Source: Eunapius fragilis
Taxonomy: Eukaryota > Porifera > Demospongiae > Spongillida > Spongillidae
Direction: 5' to 3'
DNA: 64,000 nt
Assembly (NCBI GenBank): GCA_963681505.1
Contig: OY811990.1
Coordinates: 244,679-308,678, forward strand
Below the pieces are notes generated by a model that was not told where the DNA came from, did not search any database, and was given only the letters and a program-made list of their open reading frames with translations. Both the position numbers and the translations under genes were made by a program. Positions 1 through 14,937 of this stretch are shown one piece after another. The stretch's first letter is position 1. Each line of letters begins with the position of its first letter.

Positions 1-1412
1 AAAATAGTAGCTGCAGTATTTTGATTTCCCAGCAAAAGCAATGGCTCTAAATATTGTTCAGTTTAATGGTTACTATGGATGCCCATATTGTAAAGACAGA
101 GGCTTCCATAAATGCCACAGACATTTGTATTTACCAGCAGAACCACATATTAATTGCTAATAAACCTAGTGATATTGATGCATGGGCACGAAAAGCAGAA
201 GAAATTTTGAAGCCAGTATTTGGTATTAAAGGTTTCTCTATGCTAATGAAGCATATTACAATCCATCATGTACCTATTGATTATCTGCATGCTATTTTGC
301 AGGGCATAACAAAGCAATTTTTATAGTGCTGGCTAAATTCTGATTACTCGGAACATCGATTTTATCTTGGAAACAATATTAATGATATTGATGCTTATTG
401 AATAAAAACCACCCCATGAGTTTAGAAGCACTCTACGTCCTATTAAAAAAACATCTATTTTATTTGAAGTCATCAGAACATAGGGCTTGGCTGCTGTACT
501 ATTCGCTGCCAATCATTCTTACCTACTTATCATCTGACTATGTGAATCATTTTGCATTACTGATTTCTGCTATGCTAGGCTGCAACATTTCTACTCATGA
601 TTTATCAGTAGCTGAAGAATGCTTATTCGCATTTTATGCTGAAGTACCTGAATTGTATCCTGACACAATGCTTACAGCAAATTTGCACACAATTGTACAT
701 TTGTGCGATTATTGGGCCCTCTTTGGGCATATTCTACTTTCGGTTTTGAAAATATGAATGGATACATCAAGAGCCATCGTCATGGCACAAGGATCTTATT
801 ACCTAGCTTAGCACAAGCAATTAGCACAACATTTTCTGTATCTACATACAGAAATGAATTATCTCCTTTAGACACTGAAGCCATTCATTTTGTGTCTGAG
901 AAACAAAGTAACAGGGTCAATGGTGCACATGGCAAAAATCACTGCTGTAATCTTTTAGATTATGAGTATGATGCTCTACAGGTTGCTGGATTTCATTTGG
1001 TCAATAATGATGTATCAACATTTCCATGTTATACTGCACTTGACAACACATCATACCATGTTCGGAAAAAAACATTTCGAGACAGTTCAATTTGTGAATT
1101 TTTTCACGGATCGCACTTGCTTCTAGGGTCCATCAGACGCTTTTGCATCACTGTGGAAGGACCAGTAGCAATTATAGACACGTTTGAAAACATGACAGAA
1201 GGTTTTTTAAGTGGTGCATTGTTCAGTAAACTAATTTATTCAAGAATGCTTCGCACATCAACCAAAATTTGTTCAAATTAAGAAATTGTCTGTTTCAAAC
1301 ACAGTATTGGCAGTGTCAGTTAATTCTTTGAAGAGAAAATGTATTCATATTCCAATCAAGAAGTCACAAGCAGATATAATTGTCTTCATACCCAACACTT
1401 ACGAGCACCATT
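1..1412 (+). pseudogene. CACTA/EnSpm transposase remnant (tnp2-like plus DUF4218-like region)
   Basis: Broken transposase of a CACTA (EnSpm) DNA transposon, running in from the left edge. Around 40-160 one frame reads a tnp2-like stretch with a CPYC zinc motif (FNGYYGCPYC). Another frame (54-326) ends in a stretch with HVPIDYLHAILQGITKQFL, which matches the 'P(I/V)DYMH..L.G.TK' block of tnp2. From 398 the DUF4218-like part follows: 'TANLHTIVHL' then, in a shifted frame near 709, 'LLGPLWAYSTFGFENMNGY'. A further frame change near 1270 continues the coding sense to about 1412. At least three frameshifts and internal stops make it dead. The upstream catalytic part lies outside the window, and I saw no terminal inverted repeat or target duplication. 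It is unrelated to the host genes nearby. Family call is fairly sure; exact limits are not. Confidence 0.8.
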
Positions 1413-1821
1413 AAAATTTACTGCATCAACTGTCAACAACTTATCGACTTAGGATACTACATACATGTATGTGCTTGAGCTTGAACATATACTTTATTTT
1501 TTATTGTATGTTATGTACGAAACCAAGACACCAATGATGAATTTAAAATGTTCTGATCGTATCAATCATAGAGTTATGTATTATTGATCATGAGTTAGTC
1601 ATCCTTGCCTTGCTGAAAAACCAAGAAGCAAGACTACATTAACGACATGTGTATCACAAGTAGAGAAGTAGAGTCTGAAAGTGGTTAATAGAGCCAAGAC
1701 ACAAGGTTTTATCAGAACTGAAGCACTAGTTAGATTTTGCACTTAAGATTGGTTTGCTTTCAGTAGCAACAACTGAATACTTACCTAGAAGCAATATTGA
1801 CAAGTCAAAATAATCCATTAT
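1413..1821. other. AT-rich spacer, no gene seen
   Basis: No coding frame with recognisable similarity and no clear repeat structure. It sits between the CACTA remnant and the next MITE. Confidence 0.5.
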
Positions 1822-2080
1822 ATATTTCTTGAGATCTTGTTAGATCTTGCCAAGATCGTGACATCTTGGCATTCTAGCTAAGACACGGCTGATATCTGTA
1901 ACATCTTGCAACAATCTTGCCAAGAACCAATGTTAGATCTTGACATCTTGGCATTGTAGTCAAGATGCGGCATACGTTTCTTGATATAAGTAAGATCTTG
2001 CCAAGATCTTATAAACGTCTTACCCAAGATTGTAAGATCTTGGGTTTCTTGGGCAAGACTTGCCCAAGGATTTTTTGCTG
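1822..2080. repeat. MITE-like element rich in AAGATCTTGCCAAG palindromes
   Basis: About 260 bp made of many copies of AAGATCTTG/CTTGCCAAGATC in both orientations, so it can fold on itself. The right end reads CCAAGGATTTTTTGCTGG, close to the right end of the better preserved copy at 38663-38822, which has matching inverted ends. The left end is decayed. It abuts a retrotransposon fragment at 2095. Confidence 0.6.
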
Positions 2081-2094
2081 GCGATAGCAGATTA

Positions 2095-2472
2095 TGCGTT
2101 TTACTACGACCTGCAGATGTGCTCATTGCTGGATGGGACAGGGGCAGGCCTGCAGCTTTTGATGTCACTGTAACGTCTCCTCTTTGCCCAGCCATACTAA
2201 GGGAGTCATGCAGATCATCTGGTGCAGCCTCTACAGCAGAGGAGACCCGCAAGCTTCTCACCAATGGTCCCAAATGTGAGGAATTGGGGTGGAAGTGCAT
2301 TCCCTTAGCTGTCGAGATGTTCTGCAACTGGGGTAAGGAGGCTCATCTCAATTTCTCAAGGTTGACATCCCACCTTGCCATCAGCTTGTCCTCTCCCAAA
2401 CCTTCAATCTTGGTGGACATGTACAGTAGGATGAACTTCACCTTAGTCAGGTCCATTGCCAGAGCTATCTAG
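2095..2472 (+). pseudogene. 3' end of RLE-type non-LTR retrotransposon
   Basis: C-terminal fragment of a reverse transcriptase/endonuclease polyprotein. The frame from about 2099 reads 'LRPADVLIAGWDRG...AFDVTVTSPL' and later 'CEELGWKCIPLAVE', ending with the stop at 2472. The same order (RPAD, 15-20 residues, DITV.SPL, ELGW..IPL.VE, FS.L.SHLA) recurs at 14333-13827, 32880-32640 and 44953-44129. I read RPAD...D as a restriction-like endonuclease core (RPD plus distal acid), as in R2/NeSL/Hero-type elements; that assignment is inference from the pattern. The reverse transcriptase itself is missing here. 5'-truncated, as expected of target-primed retrotransposition. Confidence 0.75.
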
Positions 2473-2670
2473 GCAAGGGAGTTCCTGCCCTCGTGACTTC
2501 ACTTTTTATTTGTGGGTGTATGATTATGTAGTAATTTATTTTCGAAGTTTCTAAACTACGTTAAAAGTATTGTGACTTAAAAGTGACTTAAGTGAGACTT
2601 ATGTGAGATCGCATACAGCAATGCCAAGTATAGTAAAAGTTATGCATAGCCAAGTGTTATATTTGCATAC

Positions 2671-2801
2671 TAAGAACACACATGCATCCAGTGTGTGAGG
2701 GAAGTTTCAAAATCATTAAGTCACAATACATTTATGACAAATTTTAACAAACTGTGATGTTTACACTTCCCTCATACACCGGATGCATGTGTGGTCTTAG
2801 T
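2671..2801. repeat. Short inverted repeat (foldback)
   Basis: ACTAAGAACACACATGCATC at 2671 is matched in reverse complement by GATGCATGTGTGGTCTTAGT ending at 2801. Arms are about 37 bp, around a loop of about 58 bp. Probably a small MITE; no target duplication identified. Confidence 0.55.
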
Positions 2802-3330
2802 ACACTTAATGTATTACCTATGCATACGTATACTGACTTCCACATTGTGCATGTACATACAGTATCTGTCTAACTGCATCGAATATTACAAATGGCACCC
2901 TCATTATCACTGGAATCTCATTGAAAAGTCATAATCTCTCCCTCAGTCAATCACACACACTCTCTCTGTCACTCATGCCGCAGCAACAAGTAATACCTAT
3001 CGCACCAAAACATCAAGCAGGATACAGTGTACAGTGCCGGATACCAACTAAGGGCCAAATTGTTGGGTGTGCCTCAACTTGCACAAATAGAATTTCCTAT
3101 GGTACGTTGTTACAGAGATACTAAACATGCACCATGGTGGTTTTCATGGGCTTGTATGTCATGAAATGAATTGGCAGAACCTTGTAAAACTGCTCTGATG
3201 GAGAACACCTATATACAACCAGTCTAGTTTGCCTTGTAGATGGTAAAGAATTTTCTACATTCCTGTTCATACAAGGGAATTGATGTTAATTGAGTACCAC
3301 CAAAAACAGGACATGCTGCTAGTATATATA

Positions 3331-3585
3331 TGGAACAGTGTCTAGCAAAATCACCCTTATTATACTTGATCAAACTTCCAGGACAAGCAAAAGAAAAGTA
3401 ACGCTCGCATTGAAATGTATGGCTGATTATAATTCAGTGCCTAATAACTTTATGATGGATAGTCCAATTTAGGATGCATAAGGACCATTTGATAGGAGTT
3501 GTTTGGAGTCCACAGAAAATGAAAAAAAAAAAATTGAAAACTTGAAAAACTATCCAGAAGGGTGATTTTGCTGGACACCATCCCA
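3331..3585. repeat. MITE, family with TGGGACAGTGTCCAGC ends (copy 1)
   Basis: About 255 bp. The left end TGGAACAGTGTCTAGCAAAA is the inverted counterpart of TTTTGCTGGACACCATCCCA at the right end. The interior is collinear with 30287-30529, so these are two copies of one family. It carries no coding frame. It lies just beyond the 3' end of NSUN6. Confidence 0.8.
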
Positions 3586-3774
3586 TTTTTTAAACAGCAA
3601 AGGTTGATTCATGCCCAGGTATTTTTAAAAATGTAAAGATGCTGTTCATGAACATTAGATGTCAATACCTGTAACTATGTTGATTAAGGACTAAATGCAG
3701 GAATAATCAGTTGGACGTGAACACTTGTATATGTTCTTCAAAAGAGCCATTATTTCATATGCCAAACCAAATGT

Positions 3775-8219
<4,445 letters not shown>

Positions 8220-8302
8220 CTCGATCTTCGAAACGTACCATACATGCAAAAGATCAGAAATGAATAAAACGAGGTTTCAGGATCAAATGAACAGTATACC
8301 TC

Positions 8303-8515
8303 CTATTTATCCTCGGCGATGTGAGATTCTCCAGTAACGGTACCGATAGTTTTTTTCTTCAACCTTTCTTCCCTTCGTTTGTCAAGATGAGGCTTTGCCG
8401 CTACGAATATACCCGCCTGAAGCAGTATCACACCGACCCAAATTCCAGAGATCAGTAAAGAGCGTCTTATTCGTCTTTGCAAAGTGGGATCCAATTGTTC
8501 AAAGCGATCTGTCAT
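8303..8515 (-). CDS. Small single-pass membrane protein, 70 aa, unrecognised
   Basis: Intronless 70-codon ORF. Residues 1-18 are polar and charged, a hydrophobic span at about 19-39 (LLISGIWVGVILLQAGIFVA) would cross a membrane once, and a basic tail follows (HLDKRREERLKKK) at about 43-55. This layout fits a small mitochondrial or ER membrane protein, but I do not recognise the family. It is codirectional with NSUN6, its stop 83 bp before the NSUN6 start codon. Separate promoters, read-through or a shared transcript are all possible. Its length and clean amphipathic layout argue for a real gene; the lack of a recognised homologue keeps confidence moderate. Confidence 0.55.
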   Translation of the reverse strand: MTDRFEQLDPTLQRRIRRSLLISGIWVGVILLQAGIFVAAKPHLDKRREERLKKKTIGTVTGESHIAEDK

Positions 8516-8639
8516 CTCATAAGACCTTAATTAATAATATATAATGAGCTGAACTGAACAATAGACGGCGCGATCAGTCCTAATTAATAATTGCAAACGT
8601 AACCATGTGTAAAACTTTGGGCAGTCGTCCGTTTTGTCT

Positions 8640-10503
8640 ACACGGTAACACCCCCCGGGACAGGCTTTAAGTACACCCTGGATAAGCCTACACCTACCCT
8701 GATGCAATCAGGCAGTTTTGCTTTAACAAGCTTCCTTTTGGGATCTCCAGTGCACCCGACCACTTTCAAAAAAGGATGTGTGAGATTCTTAAAGATCTTA
8801 TGCCAGATGGATGATGTTTTTGTGTTTGGGCAGAAATATGAAGAGCATGATGTAAGACTGGATGCGGCTTTGCGCAGAATCCAGGCAGCGGGAGTGATGC
8901 GGGAAAAATGTGTGTTCAGAATGGAGAGTGTAAAGTTTTTGGGGCTCATCAATTCTTGCGGACCCTGAGAAAACAGACGCTGTTTGTAAGATGCCCCCAC
9001 CAGTCAGCATCACCCAGCTAAGGAGGTTTATGGGAATGGCCAATCAGCTCAGTCAGCAAATTATCTCCTGACATTGCACAGATCGCCCGACCTCTGTGAA
9101 CTGCTTAATACCAAGTCAGCCTGGATCTGGTAACCAGCACAGGAAGAGGCCTTTCTGTTAGTGAAAACAGAGCTTTCCAGACCAATAGTGCTCTCGTTTT
9201 ATGATCCCGATGCGGAGACACGGGTGTCTGCAGATGCATCATCCTCTGGGTTGGGTGCTGTTCATCTTCAAACTGTGGGTACTGTGTGGAAACCAATTGC
9301 CTACACCTCACGCATGTTGACAGAAATGGAGCAGCGTTATGCGCAAATTGAAAAGGAGGCCCTGGCAATAACATGGGCATGCGAAAAGTTCTCAGTATAC
9401 CTGTTGGGGAAGTAGCTTCCGATTGAAACGGACCATAACCCCCTGGTGCGACTCCTCAGTACAAAGATGTTGGATAGCCTACCTCCTAGAGTGCTGAGAT
9501 TTAGACTTCATTTAATGCGATTCCAGCTAGTTCATCATCGGTCACACACCTGGCAAAAAATATGCATATAGCAGGTACTCTTTCAAGGGCTCCTACAGCT
9601 GGTTCCAAGCCTAAACATGCATCACTACAAGAGGAGGTAGAACACTATGTAACAGAAGTGGTGGCTAGTTTGCCAGGCAGTGCAGAGAGAATCAATGTGT
9701 ACCACTCAGTGACATCTGTCATCATGAAATATTGGGTGGCCTGAGAAGTATCGATTGCCTCCCACAGTGAAGGGCTGATATTGGAGTATAAGAGGAGAAT
9801 TGACACTGAATGCAGTGTTTGGAAAACGAATCGTTGTTCCCCAGGCCCTACAGGCTGAGGCACTGGTAAAATTGCATCAAAGCCATCGGGGCATAGAGTG
9901 GAGTCATTTGAGAGCCACAGATGCAGTGGTATTCTGTCCATATTGAGAACATGATTAAGATGTGTCCAGAATGTGTTGTAAGATGAGACACCCAACCTTC
10001 TTACTCACCTGTCTACAAGTGGCACCATGTATATGTCATGTGTGAACTTTGACCGTCTGTGACGCATGCACTTTTTATGTATTTAAGTGTGCGCATTGTG
10101 TATGTAAGATAGATTACTACTTCGTTGCATTACCTTACCTGGTCATACTCTTGGCGCGGGCATTACAGTGTCAAGAGAAATCAACCTCGAAAAGAACCGA
10201 TGATCATGACCAAATGTCCAGAGTATCCTTGGTAAAAAGTGGCTGCAGACCTCTTCCAACATTTGGCCGTGGTGGATTATTTCTCCTGTTATATGGAAGT
10301 TGGTAAACTCGGGACTACCCACTTCTAGCCAGGTTATTCAAACATTGAAGGGTATTTTTTCAAGACATGGCTTTCCTGAGGTACTTATTAGTGACAATGG
10401 CCCACAGTTTTCTTCCCAAGAAACGAGGAAGTTTGAGAAAGAATATGGCCTACAACATGTCACCAGCAGTCCCCATTACCCGGCCATTCTAGTCGTATTG
10501 ATG
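8640..10503 (+). pseudogene. Ty3/gypsy LTR-retrotransposon pol remnant
   Basis: Dead pol polyprotein in several frames. Reverse transcriptase: 'FGISSAPDHFQ'-like stretch at about 8730, then 'MDDVFVFGQKYEEHDVRL' (catalytic DD) at about 8808 and 'VKFLGL' near 8930. RNase H: '[15 protein letters not shown]' and '[18 protein letters not shown]' at 9220-9410. Integrase zinc-binding region: LHQSHRGIEWSHLRATDAV and MCPECV at 9870-9980. Integrase core: PEVLISDNGPQFSS near 10380-10430 (second catalytic Asp). Several frameshifts and stops separate the blocks, gag and protease are absent, and no LTR was seen, so it cannot be autonomous. It lies between the 3' end of the fusion gene and the small membrane-protein ORF and may have eroded sequence downstream of the fusion gene. 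Confidence 0.85.
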
Positions 10504-10534
10504 TAATATATATTGCCCATGCATGAAACAATAT

Positions 10535-10600
10535 TGATTATCATTTTGAATTTAATTTGACCGTCACGTTGCAATATACTTCCTCAATGCTGTCCCCAAT
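10535..10600. repeat. Solo end of the 'GACAGCATCGAGGAAGT' foldback family
   Basis: ATTTAATTTGACCGTCACGT...ACTTCCTCAATGCTGTCCCC matches the right end of the foldback at 29400-30235 (TTAATTTGACAGTCACATTG...CTTCCTCGATGCTGTACCCC). Only one end is present here. Confidence 0.6.
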
Positions 10601-10655
10601 ATAATTTTATAATCATAAAATAGTCCTGTAAAAAGTAAATCCTTATACATATACA

Positions 10656-13335
10656 CTAATGCCTGAACATACGCCAGCGATCGTACATGTAACAATAATT
10701 TCCAAAAACAAAACCATAAAAAGGCTCAAGATTGCAATCATTAATATGATCTTCAGAGAATGCTGTACAATACTGCCTTTGCTTAGCATGAGTACAGCCT
10801 CCCTTCACAGCTGCAAATGTGGCATCATCTAAAGAAATTGCAATAACTTAAAGCAGTTCATACTCAAATATTAAAAAGCTTACCCGGTTCAATGGTACAA
10901 TATGTATTATCCATTTTCATCAAACTACTTTTGATTTCTTTTACAATGCACTGTTGCTGTGCTATACATTATTAATGACTGATGACACATATGCTTTGAT
11001 TCAGATAATCAACTTACTACAAATTATCACATGTTTCTTCAATGTGTATTTCATCTCTGAGTTCTCACCACACTTGTGTACAGTTCTGTCTATCATACTT
11101 GCAAGAATACTTGGAGTAGCACTTGGTGAATCACATGAGAGTGAGTTAGGACACACCTTCCCTCTACACACTGCAGCACATGTCACCTTTTCCCTGCCAA
11201 TGTCAAGCACTACACCACTGGATAAGTCCAGACTGGCATGGGAATCAGAACATTAATGGTAATATCTAAACATCTATTTCTTACCCAGCCAAAATGGCCA
11301 CTGCTGAACTTAGATATGCTATAAAAGGATTGCGAAGCTGCCGCAAAAAAGGAGCAGCCACCCTTGCTCGAATATCATCATTCCACACCCCTGGAGGCTC
11401 CAAGATAACTACTGGACTACTCCCGGGATGAGAACCACTTTCTCTGAAGCAGTCAATAATTAACTCAGGTAGTAGCTCTTCAAGTACAGGCACCCCTTTC
11501 TCTACCACATTTACAACATGATCGGGGTATTTTTCCTTGGCAATTCCTCCACAGTAGTAACGTTCTAACATTGATCGTCGCAAATGAAGATCAAACAATC
11601 CTGGAACCTTGAGTCAGAAAAATGATTACCACCAACAGAGAATACTACATTACACACCTACCAATGCTACGACAGATTCAATGCTAGAGGTGGTGATACT
11701 GAAGTTTTTTAAATCCAAAACTGCAAACTTGAAGCAGTAACTGCCCAGGTCCATACATACTATTTTGTGGTAGTCGGACAAATTTGAAACAATTTGTTGC
11801 TTGTATCGTCCATACCAATCCTTGGCAAATGGTACAGGATCTTCCTACAGTAAGAACATATCAATAAGCATGGCTACATTTTATGATGCATAGAAATGTT
11901 ACTTCAATTCTAATAGCAGTTGCCTTCGTTAGAAGAGATTTAGTTTTCTGGCTCTTGGGAGGCCACCTCCTTTTGTACAGGTTGTACCACAACACTCCAT
12001 CCATACTCATGGTGTACCAACTCTGCAAGGCAACTTATTAGATTGAGTTTGAATGTGCATGCAGAGCAAATCTCAATACCTTAGAGACAACCATGACAGA
12101 ACAGAGATCCTTTACAGATAAAAAAGCAAATATCTTCATGAATATTTCATAAGGCAAGAACTGTTGAAATATAGTAACTGTATCCTTGCTCACAGTCCTC
12201 TGCGATTGACACTGGAGGGCAAGTCCCTCCAAATAAGTGTCCGTAAACCCTTGGACGTCTCCGGCTGTGTATGATACGATAACGATCACAAATAATAACA
12301 ATTGAAAAGTACCTTGTTCTAGCTCCCAGGACTTCTTATATAGGGCCACAGTTTTTATGTAGTTTTCATTTTCTCTATATAACATAGGATTGGGTAGCAT
12401 CTCAGTATCCACTCGTCTGAACATAATCTCAGTCCGTATGATGTACTTAGTACCTGCAGTTACTGGCTGGCCTGCATGTAAGGTGTCATGGTTGAAGATC
12501 AGTGCTGTCCCAGCTCTTGGTGAGACTGAGCACACCAAATCACCTAGTGTAGGAGAGGTTTTTGAAACAACATCCTGTGGGATACGTGCAACCTACCTCC
12601 TTCAGAGAGGAAGGACGTAGACCCTCCCTCAAGATCAGAGTTCAAGTAGATCACCACTGTAAAAATGGAACTCTCTTCCTCGTTAGGAACCCATGGACCA
12701 TCAAGGTGGGGACTGAAGTGGTCGCCACATCTGAAAAGAAGAACCATAAAAAAAAAGTTTATATGTTGGCTATACATGCACATGTAGTGCTGCATACCAT
12801 TGCTGTGTGCTTACTTGTACTTTCCAAACTTGCAACATTCGTTGAGGCGAGATGGCTTCCACGTGCCTTCGTTACCAAACCCAACGGGTCGGATGCAGAT
12901 GACTTCCTTACGCGTTAAGTATGGTTCTATTCTACTCCACAGGCATTCCACCAGAGGCTTACATATGGACAGAACACGATCGTTGGAGCGATACTCTACT
13001 GGAAACAAGCTAGTCAGATCCTCGTAGCCAACTTGCTCCGTCTCGCGGATATAGTGCGCACACTCTTCTGGGGTGAGTACGGAATGAAGGAGAAAACACC
13101 TGGATCCAGGGACATTAAGCTCCTCCCTCGTTACATCGGGAGGCAAATAACAAGATTCGATAGTAGGACAGTCCTTGACCGTTCTGAAGTTCTTCTGAGC
13201 GGTTACAAGCATAGGACGAATGACTGCATTGCCATTATAAGGAACGGACTTCGGTTCTTCATTGATGTCATGCTGTTTCTGAATACCGGTAGCTGGACGT
13301 TCATGCCTACTGTCTCGTGACGATCTGTTGCCCAT
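10656..13335 (-). CDS. Prolyl-4-hydroxylase-like oxygenase / F-box / actin-like fusion protein (10 exons)
   Basis: Exons (complement, 5' to 3'): 12815-13335, 12597-12730, 12313-12543, 12080-12264, 11903-12022, 11658-11844, 11285-11600, 11018-11232, 10884-10937, 10656-10828. Joined length is 2136 nt, 711 residues plus stop, all phases consistent. (1) Residues about 75-265: 2-oxoglutarate/Fe(II) dioxygenase of the P4Hc type. HFSPHLDGPW gives Fe ligands His182 and Asp184, DTLHAGQP gives His241, and Lys251 ten residues on would bind 2OG, the same spacing as in collagen P4H. (2) Residues about 328-375: F-box (FLPYEIFMKIFAFLSVKDLC...VSK|SWYTMSMDGVLWYNLY). (3) Residues about 423-690: actin-like fold, with KIVCMDLGSYCFKFAVLD (phosphate-1-like), the PVVILEPPG...NPFIAYLSSAVAILAG block, SSGVVLDIGREKVT (phosphate-2-like) and EMKYTLKKHVIICKIKSSL. 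The actin fold appears shortened at the C-terminus. The first residues MGNRSS fit an N-myristoylation signal. F-box proteins normally recruit targets to Skp1-cullin ligases; function here is inferred. The least certain junction is before 10937. Confidence 0.85.
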
Positions 13336-13487
13336 GGTTATAATATAGAATCACGCTGCGCCCAACCATGAATAGTATATAGTATCCACGGCCCTCGAAC
13401 ACAACTGAGGCGTACGGTAAATTAATCATAAGTGGGTGCGGCAATGTGGAATTGTAGAAATTTTTATATGTGACAACAGCTATATAA

Positions 13488-13786
13488 GGGGGCTTGTCCA
13501 AACTATGTTTGGAAAAATTAGCGTCATTGTGACGTTAGGGGGGGGGGAGGGGGGGGGGGGGGGAGAGGCTGTGACGTTAAGAAAAAAATTTTTGTCCGCA
13601 AGTATTGTTTTATAATACGGAACATCTAGCGTTGACTCCAGTGGCAGCAGTTACGTCTATTCAGACTACACTGCACATTGAGTAATGTTTCATGGTACCA
13701 AAAACGCTATGACGCTTAGAGGGGGGGTTAATATGTTAACGTCACAATGACGCTAATTTTTCCAAACATAGTTTGGACAAGCCCCC
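13488..13786. mobile_element. Harbinger-like MITE (copy 1) with 3-bp TAA target duplication
   Basis: 299 bp non-coding element. Inverted ends of about 50 bp start GGGGGCTTGTCCAAACTATG and end in the reverse complement CATAGTTTGGACAAGCCCCC. It is flanked on both sides by TAA (13485-13487 and 13787-13789). A second copy at 37338-37649 is flanked by TTA. A 3-bp TWA duplication is the PIF/Harbinger signature. The interior carries long G runs (13541-13563). Confidence 0.85.
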
Positions 13787-13826
13787 TAACACTAATGATA
13801 ATAATAACACTAAAAATAAACATAAT

Positions 13827-14925
13827 CTAGGACCTAGACAACATCGCCTTAGAGTTTGCCCTCATCAGGGAGATGTTTAGCCTTGCATAAAGTTCAAAGG
13901 TTGCCATGGACTTTGGCACACAGCCATGGACAGCAAGGCGAGATGCAAGTTTGGAAAAAGATTGCTGAGCCTCCTTGCCCCATGCCCCATAAGACTCCAC
14001 CACAAGAGGGATGGACACCCACCCCAACTCTGCACACTTTGCATCATTGGCAGTGTGTTTCCTACGCTCAGCCACCTCTGATGCTGCACCTGCTCTTGCT
14101 CCCGCTGCAGACAAAACATTTGAGTTTAGCGGGGAGACAACAGAGATGTCAAAGGCGGCTGGCTTTCCTTGATCCCAGTCCTGTACAAGAATATCTGCCG
14201 GTCTTGACTGGGAGCTAGAGGTCTGTGCTGAGCCCTGCACCTGCTTCAACCTGGACAGACAAATGTGAAGGATTATCCCGAAGATTGTTATGGCGAAATA
14301 TAGCATTGCCCCCTCTTTTGCAAGTAGTTGCATGGTGGCCTAGGGGGTCAAGACAACTACCAGGGATAGTGCACACTGAGACCCATATAAGGTTCAGACG
14401 TGATGGTGCTAAGAGATATCTTCTTGCATAATGCAACTTGCTCATTGAACATATCAATAGCATAATTCAAATGTGCATCCTCATTATTAAACCATCCAGA
14501 TGAAGAATAGGATGCAATGAATGCTTCACTGGCATGATGGGAGAGGGAGCGAAGTCCCAAAGCCCTAAAATGTAGAGGGAGCTGTGCTTGACACCATGAA
14601 ACATCAGTTATAGTGACTGCCATACAGTTAAGGAAACACTGGCGCACATCAGCATCAAACATATGCAGAGCATCAAAGGCTAATGTAGCTCGAGCTAAGT
14701 GATTGAACCGACAGAACAATGTTTATGTGGCACAATTTTTACATGACAGCTGCAAGGGTTTAAGCTCCTTTCCCCCACATGAGGATCAACTGCTCCAACC
14801 TCTTCCAGACTGGACAGGAGTTTTTTAACAGCAACATGTTTTTTAAAGATGAAGGCTGAGTAGAAGTCAGCAGTACCAATAGGAACTCCCAAAATATCCA
14901 GATTAGGCTCACTCGACTGTTTCAT
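13827..14925 (-). pseudogene. RLE-type non-LTR retrotransposon fragment (reverse orientation)
   Basis: Reading from 14925 downward in shifting frames: EPNLDILGVPIGTADF (post-RT/thumb region), 'HLARATLAFDALHMFDADVR', a zinc-knuckle-like block 'LDPLGHHATTCKRGG', then from 14215 'RPADILVQDWDQGKPAAFDI', 'VSPLNSNVL', ELGWVSIPLVVESYGAWGK and a stop at 13827. The protein order matches the copy at 46090-44125. Frameshifts near 14360, 14215 and 14710 inactivate it, and part of the thumb region is deleted. It abuts an oppositely oriented fragment of the same family at 14938. Confidence 0.8.
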
Positions 14926-14937
14926 CTCAGACCTTTA

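Noticed and set aside
2921..3124. ORF starting in a Ser/Leu-rich (CTCTCT) tract
   Set aside because: Low-complexity start and no recognisable domain; likely chance.
12390..13320. Several plus-strand ORFs opposite the fusion gene
   Set aside because: They are antisense shadows of exons with clear domain content on the minus strand.
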